From the NCBI GenBank assembly GCA_035478255.1, contig DATIJV010000047.1, positions 1 through 9,730 of the forward strand: a DNA stretch of 9,730 bases, given 5' to 3'. This DNA comes from DATIJJ01 sp035478255 (lineage in GTDB: Bacteria; Pseudomonadota; Gammaproteobacteria; DSM-16500). Numbering within the stretch: position 1 is the first letter of the stretch; each line of letters opens with the position of its first letter. The notes beneath the pieces are model-generated. The model saw only the letters and a list, made by a program, of their open reading frames with translations, searched no databases and had not been told where the DNA came from. A program made the translations under genes and the position numbers. Positions 1 through 5,827 of the stretch are shown here, in pieces.

Positions 1-30
1 CTTCGCCGAAAAGCACGGCTCGCAATGACG
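1..30 (-). repeat. Interspersed palindromic repeat, partial copy at window edge
   Basis: These 30 bases are the exact reverse complement of 9669-9698 (30 of 30). They include the TCATTGCGAG motif (read on the minus strand) that is typical of interspersed intergenic repeats in many proteobacterial genomes. Inside is a small hairpin: GCCG (5-8) pairs with CGGC (16-19) around the seven-base loop AAAAGCA (9-15). The copy is cut by the window start, so only the outer part of one arm is visible. It lies 46 bp downstream of the dnaE stop, where it could form a structure at the 3' end of the dnaE transcript. No run of U follows, so it is not a convincing intrinsic terminator. Confidence 0.85.
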
Positions 31-76
31 CATTAGATTTAAAGTTTACGATAGTATGTAAGTATTGTGCATAATC

Positions 77-3000
77 TTAATAAACCACCTCCACACACTG
101 TTCCGCAAACATTTCCCTTAACGTTTGCAACAACATATCCGTCGGCCGTACGCGCCACTGTTTGCCTAAATGCAAATTACCTTTCGCCGTTTCCAGCGCA
201 TAATCAATCGTAATCTGGCAATTTCCTCCGCGATATTTTTCCAAGATCTCTGCAAGTCTTGGAATATCTTCCGACTTATTTTCCGGTAAAAAAATTTTCA
301 AACATTTCGCATAACGCTCACGCGCCTGATCGATTGAAAATAATTCCCGGCCAATAATTCGATGCTTACCCGAAAATTCATCCAGACTGATTTCACCTTC
401 CACAATGATCAGTTTATCTTTCGCCAATAATTCGCGATATTTGTGATACATATCCGAAAAACACAATAAATCTATCTGCGCTGTTGCATCATCCAGTGTT
501 ACAATCGCCATTCGATCACCGCGTTTTGTTTGAACACTGCGAACATGAGTCATCATTCCTGCTGCAATCGCGGTCTGATTTTTTCCTGTTGGACGTAATT
601 CTGCAAGCCGTCCTTTCGTAATATGCTCCAATTCTTTCACGTACCGATGAATCGGATGGCCTGTCAAATAAAGCCCAAGTGTTTCTTTTTCACCAAACAA
701 GCGATCATGCTCGCTCCAATGGGGAACATTCACATATTTTACTGCTTGCGCTTTTGAACTCGCCGATCCAAATAAATCATGCTGCCCTGCATGCAAATCA
801 CGCAAAGCCTGTTCTGCATGTTGTAACGCACTCTCTAAACTTGCCATCAAACTCGCGCGATTTGGGCCGATTTTATCAAACGCACCTGCTTTGATGAGCG
901 CTTCCAACACGCGGCGATTCATTTTTTTTATATCAACACGTTTACAAAAATCAAATAAATCCGCAAAATTTCCACTGTTTTTGCGTGTTGAAACAATTTC
1001 TTCAATTGCGGCGGCTCCCGCACCTTTCACGGCACCCAATCCATACGCAATATTATTTTCATCAATCACTTTAAAAAAATATTCACTTTGATTGATGTCA
1101 GGCGGCGCAATTTTTAATTTCAAGGCGTAACAATCTTCGATAAATAAAACTACTTTATCTGTTTTATCCATATCCGAGGATAAGACTGCAGCCATATATG
1201 CCGCAGGATAATGTGCTTTTAGCCACGCAGTTTGATATGCAATCAATGCATAAGATGCGGAATGTGATTTGTTAAAACCATATCCCGCAAATTTTTCCAT
1301 CAAATCGAAAATATGCGTTGCAACATGCGAATCAACTCCATTTCCGACTGCGCCTTTACAAAAAATTTCACGTTGTATCGCCATTTCTTCCGGTTTTTTC
1401 TTACCCATTGCACGGCGTAAAATATCTGCTGAACCCAGCGAATATCCCGCAAGAACTTGCGCGATTTGCATCACTTGTTCCTGATAAATAATCACGCCAT
1501 AAGTCGGGCGTAAAATCGGTTCCAGTTTGGGGTGAGGATAAATGACTTTCGCGCGCCCATGTTTTCGGTTCATGAAATCATCCACCATGCCGGATTGCAA
1601 GGGGCCCGGGCGAAACAATGCAACCAGTGCAACAATATCTTCGAAACAATCGGGCTGCAGACGTTTAATCAAATCTTTCATGCCGCGTGATTCCAGCTGA
1701 AATACCGCGGTTGTTTGACAATTCTGAAGTAATTTAAAAGTTAATTTATCATCGATTGGAATCAATTGAATATCGAGATTTTTTTCAGATTGCATGTTCA
1801 GAATATTTTTCACCGCCCAATCGATAATCGTGAGCGTACGCAAACCCAAAAAGTCAAATTTAACGAGACCCACAGCTTCCACATCGTCTTTATCAAATTG
1901 TGTGACGACATGCTCGGGTTCATCAGCTTCGCAATAAAGCGGCGTAAATTCTGTTAATTTTGCAGGCGCGATGACAACACCGCCCGCGTGTTTTCCTACA
2001 TTTCGTGTCGTTCCTTCCAGTTTCAGCGCTAAATCAATCAGCGTGCGGATATCATCTTCTTTATCATAACGCTCTCGCAATAATTCTTCTTGCAGTAACG
2101 CTTTATCGAGTGTCATGCCTAATTCAAACGGAATTAATTTTGCGATTTTATCTACATGACCATAACTCATTCCTAACACGCGCCCAACATCGCGTAACAC
2201 TGCGCGCGCTGCCATTGTGCCATATGTAATAATTTGCGCGACACTTTCGCGCCCTTGAGTTTGCATCACGTAATCAATGACACGATCACGACCTTCTACG
2301 CAAAAATCAATATCAAAATCCGGCATTGAAACGCGCTCGGGATTTAAAAAACGTTCAAACAATAAATCATGTTTTAAAGGATCAAGATCTGTAATATTTA
2401 ACGAATAAGCGACAAGCGATCCTGGGCCTGATCCGCGGCCTGGCCCAACCGGCACACCATTTTTACGCGCCCAACCGGTGAAATCCGCGACAATTAAAAA
2501 ATAACCGGCAAATCCCATTTTGTTAATAACGTTGAGTTCTAGCTGCAAACGCTCATCATATACTTTGCGTTGTCCAGCAAATTCAGATGTTTGATCAAAT
2601 AAAACTTTCAAGCGGTCATTTAATCCTCGTTTTGCGGCATCAACGAGATAAGTTTCAGTGGTAAATCCTTCCGGCACGGGATAACGCGGTAAAAAGTTTT
2701 TTCCCAGCAAAATGGTTACATTGCAGCGTTTTGCAATTTCAACCGTATTTTTCAAGGCTTCCGGTATATCAGAAAATAATTCAAGCATTTCTTCTTGCGT
2801 GCGAAAATATTGCTTCTCGGTAAAATTTTTCGGGCGGCGCGGATCACTTAAGATATGACCTTCATGAATGCATACACGCGCTTCATGTGCTTCAAAATCA
2901 TCACGTTCGAGAAAATGCACATCATTGGTTGCCGCAACAGGGACCGCATGTTTTTCTGCAAAAGGTAAAGCTGCATGAATAAAGCGTTCTTCAATGGATT

Positions 3001-3517
3001 TTCCTGTGCGAGAGAATTCAAGAAAATAACGACGCGGAAAAAATTCTTTCCAAAAAGCGAGAAGATGTTCTGCGTGCTGTATATCATTGCTTAACAAGGC
3101 TTCAGCGATATCACCTTCTGTACCCGACAATGCAATCATGCCGGACGACAATTCACGCAGCCAGTCCAATTTAATAATGGCTTTGCCTTGCGTTTGTCCT
3201 TCCAGATAACTTTTAGAAATAAGAACCAGTAAATTTTTGTAACCTTCATTATTTTGACAAAGTAAAGTCAAACGAAAAGGATGTCTCGGTTGCTTGCTGT
3301 TTTCAAGCCACACGTCAGTTCCAATAATGGGCTTGATTCCCGCACTTAACGCTTCCTGGTAAAATTTGATCGCAGCAAACAAATTACTTTGGTCCGTGAT
3401 CGCAATAGCCGGCATCCGGTTTTTCACGGATTTTTCAATCAGTGATGGTATTTGAACTAAACCATTACTGAGTGAATATTCGGTATGAACACGTAAATGA
3501 ATAAATTGGGGATCCAT
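77..3517 (-). CDS. dnaE: DNA polymerase III alpha subunit (replicative polymerase)
   Basis: This is the catalytic subunit of the replicative DNA polymerase III holoenzyme, which extends primers at the fork and is tethered by the beta clamp. The product is 1146 residues, against about 1160 in E. coli. It opens with a PHP domain (HLRVHTEYS at 7-15; the usual second His of the HxH metal motif is Arg, so the site is probably degenerate as in E. coli). The polymerase core follows, with GPGRGSGPGS near 359-368 and catalytic aspartates in PDFDIDF (Asp402, Asp404) and KFDFLGL (Asp555). A helix-hairpin-helix region, the clamp-binding motif QHDLF (912-916) and an OB fold (about 983-1056) complete it. 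The start at 3517 gives the conserved N-terminus and has AAGGCGG 10 nt upstream; the frame stays open to an ATG at 3631, but those 38 residues do not look like DnaE. Upstream on this strand I see only weak promoter candidates (for example TAACAT at 3552-3557). dnaE often sits beside accA on the same strand; here it is divergent from the next gene. Confidence 0.97.
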   Translation of the reverse strand: MDPQFIHLRVHTEYSLSNGLVQIPSLIEKSVKNRMPAIAITDQSNLFAAIKFYQEALSAGIKPIIGTDVWLENSKQPRHPFRLTLLCQNNEGYKNLLVLISKSYLEGQTQGKAIIKLDWLRELSSGMIALSGTEGDIAEALLSNDIQHAEHLLAFWKEFFPRRYFLEFSRTGKSIEERFIHAALPFAEKHAVPVAATNDVHFLERDDFEAHEARVCIHEGHILSDPRRPKNFTEKQYFRTQEEMLELFSDIPEALKNTVEIAKRCNVTILLGKNFLPRYPVPEGFTTETYLVDAAKRGLNDRLKVLFDQTSEFAGQRKVYDERLQLELNVINKMGFAGYFLIVADFTGWARKNGVPVGPGRGSGPGSLVAYSLNITDLDPLKHDLLFERFLNPERVSMPDFDIDFCVEGRDRVIDYVMQTQGRESVAQIITYGTMAARAVLRDVGRVLGMSYGHVDKIAKLIPFELGMTLDKALLQEELLRERYDKEDDIRTLIDLALKLEGTTRNVGKHAGGVVIAPAKLTEFTPLYCEADEPEHVVTQFDKDDVEAVGLVKFDFLGLRTLTIIDWAVKNILNMQSEKNLDIQLIPIDDKLTFKLLQNCQTTAVFQLESRGMKDLIKRLQPDCFEDIVALVALFRPGPLQSGMVDDFMNRKHGRAKVIYPHPKLEPILRPTYGVIIYQEQVMQIAQVLAGYSLGSADILRRAMGKKKPEEMAIQREIFCKGAVGNGVDSHVATHIFDLMEKFAGYGFNKSHSASYALIAYQTAWLKAHYPAAYMAAVLSSDMDKTDKVVLFIEDCYALKLKIAPPDINQSEYFFKVIDENNIAYGLGAVKGAGAAAIEEIVSTRKNSGNFADLFDFCKRVDIKKMNRRVLEALIKAGAFDKIGPNRASLMASLESALQHAEQALRDLHAGQHDLFGSASSKAQAVKYVNVPHWSEHDRLFGEKETLGLYLTGHPIHRYVKELEHITKGRLAELRPTGKNQTAIAAGMMTHVRSVQTKRGDRMAIVTLDDATAQIDLLCFSDMYHKYRELLAKDKLIIVEGEISLDEFSGKHRIIGRELFSIDQARERYAKCLKIFLPENKSEDIPRLAEILEKYRGGNCQITIDYALETAKGNLHLGKQWRVRPTDMLLQTLREMFAEQCVEVVY

Positions 3518-3527
3518 ATGCTGCAGG

Positions 3528-3534
3528 CCGCCTT
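3528..3534 (-). promoter_or_regulatory. Ribosome binding site supporting the dnaE start
   Basis: On the minus strand AAGGCGG lies 10 nt before the ATG at 3517. The alternative upstream ATG at 3631 has no purine-rich site before it (the bases there are the complement of the next gene's GGAGGT), so this site favours the shorter DnaE. Confidence 0.5.
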
Positions 3535-3592
3535 GGGTGATCGCTTCCGGTATGTTACTGCATACTTTAGCAATTGAGAAGGCGGGATTTCC

Positions 3593-3621
3593 TGTACATC
3601 CCTTAAATTTTTGCTTAAAAT
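3593..3621 (+). promoter_or_regulatory. Candidate sigma-70 promoter for the U-box-like gene
   Basis: TGTACA (3593-3598, 4 of 6 to TTGACA) is separated by 17 bp from TAAAAT (3616-3621, 5 of 6 to TATAAT). Transcription would start near 3628, giving a leader of about 22 nt with the strong ribosome binding site GGAGGT at 3638-3643. The spacing is ideal, but the -35 box is only moderate. The call rests on consensus matching by eye. Confidence 0.35.
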
Positions 3622-3637
3622 ATGGGCACATTTAAGC
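3613..3637. promoter_or_regulatory. 25-bp dyad over the candidate -10 box and start site
   Basis: GCTTAAA (3613-3619) is mirrored perfectly by TTTAAGC (3631-3637) with an 11-bp spacer. The dyad covers the candidate -10 box and the expected transcription start of the downstream gene, where a repressor would act. A seven-base inverted repeat in AT-rich DNA can also occur by chance, so operator function is only a suggestion. Confidence 0.3.
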
Positions 3638-3643
3638 GGAGGT
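3638..3643 (+). promoter_or_regulatory. Strong ribosome binding site of the U-box-like gene
   Basis: GGAGGT lies seven bases before the ATG at 3651. This near-consensus site fixes the start of the unrecognised gene and supports it being translated. Confidence 0.75.
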
Positions 3644-3650
3644 AAAAGCT

Positions 3651-4613
3651 ATGCCAGATTTTGGGAAAAAAAGAAGAGAAAATGCGAGGAAGAAGGAAGA
3701 AAAGAGACAGGACAGGGTGGATCCTGTCATTGAAACTATTATGAATTCAGCGGAGGCGAAGGATTCAGATGAAAATTGCACTATTTCATTATCCACTGCC
3801 TTGATAGCTGTGAACTTCATCGGAAGACTTGAAACCTATGATATGGGAAGTCTTTTAAAATGGTTAAAGGAAAACCCTCGTGATCCAGTCACAAAAGTAT
3901 CTGTGCCTATTGATGAACTGGTTCGGCATGTCACTATCAATCGTGGATTGATTAAAAAACTGAATGATAAATTCAAGGAGCATGATATTGAACAAGAAGA
4001 TGTTCTCAAGCGTTACGACTTAACGCCGGCACTTTACAACTATCTTGTCAATATGGAATTTTGTGTAAAGAAAAACTTTTTTCAAAAGTATCACATCACA
4101 ACAACTTTATTTTGGTTGACCTTATTAGGATTAACTTATTTAGCATTCTATGACGCACTATCATCAAATTTTTGCGGAAGACCAGAAAATAAACATACGC
4201 TCATTCCGTTGGCTTTGATGCCTTTTATTGTTTTAGTTGGTACAGCGCATGAAATAAACAGAACTTGGGTATTTCCGCATGCACAGCCTGAACTAGTGTT
4301 TCTATTATCCCTAGTAGCTGTATTTATAGAATGGGATATGGTAAAAAATCGGTTCGGTTTTTTTGATGCGTGGTTACGAGCAGAACCTGCAAATAGATAT
4401 TCCCATCCTGTTTGTGAAACATCCCCCTGGAAGATGCACTTGGCGGGAACCAGTATGCTGGTTACGCCTATTAGTTTTTTTGGGAAAGTCATGATGGGAT
4501 CTTGCAAAAGATGGCGATGGCCTGGCCGGCAAACGGGCGTGGCGGCAGAGTTTGAGGCTTTGGGTAGAGAAAGAAATTATGATTATTTAAGTACACCTGC
4601 AAAGAAGCTATGA
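3651..4613 (+). CDS. Membrane protein with N-terminal U-box-like domain, candidate secreted effector
   Basis: I do not recognise this 320-residue protein as a named family. Residues 4-24 are very basic and charged (GKKRRENARKKEEKRQ) and may form a short helix. Residues about 40-108 resemble a U-box: CTIS at 43-46 in the place of the usual CPI-S/T, then TYD (62-64), LLKWLKENPRDPVTK (68-82), DELV (88-91) and INRGLIKKL (96-104). These match the family pattern of Y-E-x(3)-I/L-x(2)-W-L, D-P-V/I-T and N-x(2)-L-x(3)-I. U-boxes bind ubiquitin-charged E2 enzymes and are essentially eukaryotic; in bacteria they are known from secreted effectors such as Legionella LubX and GobX. The first strand looks diverged. 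The C-terminal half is hydrophobic, with likely membrane segments near 149-170, 182-200, 213-229 and perhaps 262-282, and a basic, soluble tail. There is no N-terminal signal peptide. It has its own candidate promoter, strong ribosome binding site and terminator, so it is probably monocistronic. U-box assignment is by motif reading only; effector function is inference. Confidence 0.75.
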   Translation: MPDFGKKRRENARKKEEKRQDRVDPVIETIMNSAEAKDSDENCTISLSTALIAVNFIGRLETYDMGSLLKWLKENPRDPVTKVSVPIDELVRHVTINRGLIKKLNDKFKEHDIEQEDVLKRYDLTPALYNYLVNMEFCVKKNFFQKYHITTTLFWLTLLGLTYLAFYDALSSNFCGRPENKHTLIPLALMPFIVLVGTAHEINRTWVFPHAQPELVFLLSLVAVFIEWDMVKNRFGFFDAWLRAEPANRYSHPVCETSPWKMHLAGTSMLVTPISFFGKVMMGSCKRWRWPGRQTGVAAEFEALGRERNYDYLSTPAKKL

Positions 4614-4622
4614 AGTTTAAAT

Positions 4623-4663
4623 AAAAGCAAAGGCGCAGGGTTCCTACATTCCTTTGCTTTTTT
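4623..4663 (+). terminator. Rho-independent terminator after the U-box-like gene
   Basis: An 11-bp perfect stem pairs AAAAGCAAAGG (4623-4633) with CCTTTGCTTTT (4651-4661) around a 17-nt loop. It is followed by a T run through 4663 (six T in a row from 4658). It begins nine bases after the stop codon at 4611-4613, the expected place for an intrinsic terminator. The loop is longer than usual, and the stem is AT-rich at its base. It isolates this gene from accA. Confidence 0.8.
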
Positions 4664-4678
4664 ACCTCCTTCCCCTTT

Positions 4679-4717
4679 CCCCTTCCTCCAAGCGAAAAGC
4701 ACGCTTGGAGGAAGGGG
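4679..4717. repeat. Left hairpin of the palindromic element
   Basis: A perfect 16-bp stem (4679-4694 with 4702-4717) closes the seven-base loop AAAAGCA (4695-4701). The tip pairs are AGCG with CGCT. No T run follows, so it is not an intrinsic terminator in either direction. Confidence 0.85.
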
Positions 4718-4752
4718 GACGTTCTAATTTAGCACATCTGTATCAGAGCGTC

Positions 4753-4787
4753 CCCCTTCCTCCACATGCTTTTTGTGGAGGAAGGGG
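4753..4787. repeat. Right hairpin of the palindromic element
   Basis: A perfect 14-bp stem (4753-4766 with 4774-4787) closes the loop TGCTTTT (4767-4773), the exact complement of the left hairpin's loop. The tip pairs are CA with TG, two pairs fewer than the left hairpin; the change preserves both pairing and loop. The two loops could pair with each other in RNA or single-stranded DNA. Confidence 0.85.
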
Positions 4788-4840
4788 AAAGGGGAAGGAG
4801 GTTCAGATAAAAATTTTAAGCAGAAACTCCCAATATCAGC

Positions 4841-4846
4841 TATCAT
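4841..4846 (+). promoter_or_regulatory. Candidate -10 box of the accA operon promoter
   Basis: TATCAT is 5 of 6 to the -10 consensus and lies 27 bp before the accA start, between the palindromic element and the gene. I see no good -35 box at 16-18 bp; the nearest T-rich hexamers (about 4815-4821) are 19-20 bp away. A promoter is expected here because a terminator lies upstream, but its exact position is uncertain. Confidence 0.25.
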
Positions 4847-4873
4847 ACTGCTACCTTGTTAAAGAGAAATAGT

Positions 4874-5827
4874 ATGAATCTAAATTTCCTTGATTTTGAA
4901 CAACCTATTGCCGAACTTGAAGCCAAAATTCAGGAATTACGGATGGTAGGAAAAGACAGCGACATTAATATTAACGATGAAATTTCGCGTCTTGAAGCAA
5001 AAAGCCGGCAATTGACCCAAGATGTTTTTTCGAAACTGACGCCCTGGCAAATTACCCAATTGGCGCGTCATCCGTTGCGTCCGCATAGTCTGGATTATAT
5101 CGAACGGATCTTTACCGAATTTGATGAATTGCATGGTGACCGTGCTTTGTCGAAAGGGCCTTCGATTGTCGCAGGTGTTGCGCGTTTTAATGGGCAGCCC
5201 ATCGTCGTCATGGGCCATGAAAAAGGCCGCAAAACGCATGAAAAAATCGAGCGTAATTTCGGTATGCCGAATCCTGAAGATTATCGTAAAGCTTTGCGTT
5301 TAATGCAGATGGCGGAAAAATTTAAATTGCCTATTATGACATTTATAGATACGCCGGGTGCGTATCCTGGAATCGGTGCGGAAGAGCGCAATCAAAGTGA
5401 AGCGATTGCCCGAAATTTGTTTGTTTTGTCCCGTTTAAAAACGCCGGTGATTTGTACAGTCATAGGCGAGGGTGGATCGGGCGGTGCGCTGGCGATTGGT
5501 GTGGGTGATTGCGTATTGATGCTGCAATATTCGATTTATTCAGTGATTTCGCCGGAAGGCTGTGCCTCGATTTTATGGAAAAGTGCTGAAAAAGCCTCGC
5601 TTGCGGCAGAAGCCATGGGTGTCTCGGCTGAGAAAAATTTACAGATCGGATTGATTGATCAAATCATTCCAGAACCGCTTGGCGGCGCGCATCGTGATTA
5701 TAATGGGATAGCTTCTGTTTTAAAAGAAACGCTCGCCGAAAAACTGGCTGAATTGCAAGGATATTCTCCCAGCCAATTACTTGATTTGCGTTACCAGCGA
5801 TTGATGTCATATGGACTTACTGGTTAA
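4874..5827 (+). CDS. accA: Acetyl-CoA carboxylase carboxyltransferase subunit alpha
   Basis: AccA, with AccD, forms the carboxyltransferase half of acetyl-CoA carboxylase. It transfers the carboxyl group from biotin on AccB to acetyl-CoA to make malonyl-CoA, the committed step of fatty acid synthesis in the cytoplasm. The product has 317 residues (E. coli 319). The N-terminal NFLDFEQPIAELEAKIQEL (4-22) is near-identical to E. coli from memory. Key stretches are HPLRPHSLDYI (66-76), GHEKGR (114-119), RNFGMPNPEDYRKALRLMQM (127-146), FIDTPGAYPGIGAEER (157-172) and the Gly-rich GEGGSGGALAIG (198-209) that shapes the acyl-CoA and oxyanion site, then SVISPEGCASILWK (223-236). The ATG at 4874 is preferred over an in-frame TTG at 4856 because it matches the family N-terminus and has GAGA at 4864-4867 with good spacing. 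It is the first gene of a four-gene block and overlaps tilS by 17 nt. No oddities seen. Confidence 0.98.
   Translation: MNLNFLDFEQPIAELEAKIQELRMVGKDSDININDEISRLEAKSRQLTQDVFSKLTPWQITQLARHPLRPHSLDYIERIFTEFDELHGDRALSKGPSIVAGVARFNGQPIVVMGHEKGRKTHEKIERNFGMPNPEDYRKALRLMQMAEKFKLPIMTFIDTPGAYPGIGAEERNQSEAIARNLFVLSRLKTPVICTVIGEGGSGGALAIGVGDCVLMLQYSIYSVISPEGCASILWKSAEKASLAAEAMGVSAEKNLQIGLIDQIIPEPLGGAHRDYNGIASVLKETLAEKLAELQGYSPSQLLDLRYQRLMSYGLTG

Larger units (their letters stand above)
4664..4802. repeat. 139-bp nested palindromic element (MITE- or REP-like)
   Basis: The outer arms 4664-4690 and 4776-4802 are perfect 27-bp inverted repeats. Inside, 4706-4725 pairs with 4745-4764 (19 of 20, the exception a possible G-U), leaving a 19-nt unpaired centre at 4726-4744. 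Each half is also a hairpin by itself, so the 12-mer TGGAGGAAGGGG and its complement recur four times. The halves are nearly identical when folded on each other, differing mainly at the two hairpin tips. As RNA it can fold either as one long hairpin or as two separate ones. It contains the octamers ACCTCCTT (4664-4671) and AAGGAGGT (4795-4802), the anti-Shine-Dalgarno and Shine-Dalgarno consensus. No reading frame inside is credible. It lacks an obvious target duplication. It probably belongs to a family of small non-coding mobile or amplified repeats. Confidence 0.85.

Noticed and set aside
2848..3087. 79-residue open frame on the minus strand inside dnaE
   Set aside because: It overlaps dnaE on the same strand in another frame with no start signals; it is a shadow of the dnaE coding sequence.
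3518..3631. 38-residue N-terminal extension of dnaE from an ATG at 3631
   Set aside because: The extra residues are unlike any DnaE N-terminus, the ATG has no ribosome binding site, and the ATG at 3517 gives the conserved start with a usable site.
4148..4507. 119-residue open frame antisense to the U-box-like gene
   Set aside because: The sense frame has a strong ribosome binding site, terminator and coherent domain structure; the antisense frame has no start signals or recognisable motifs.
4679..4717. Second intrinsic terminator after the U-box-like gene
   Set aside because: The stem is strong, but no T run follows on either strand; it is part of the symmetrical repeat.
4664..4802. CRISPR array or insertion sequence
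   Set aside because: The repeated blocks are inverted and nested without spacers of regular length, and there is no transposase frame inside.
4654..4872. 72-residue open frame across the palindromic element
   Set aside because: It begins in the terminator stem and reads through both arms of a nested palindrome; its composition follows the repeat, and it has no ribosome binding site.
4856..4873. TTG start for accA, six residues earlier
   Set aside because: The ATG at 4874 matches the conserved AccA N-terminus and has better ribosome binding site spacing.
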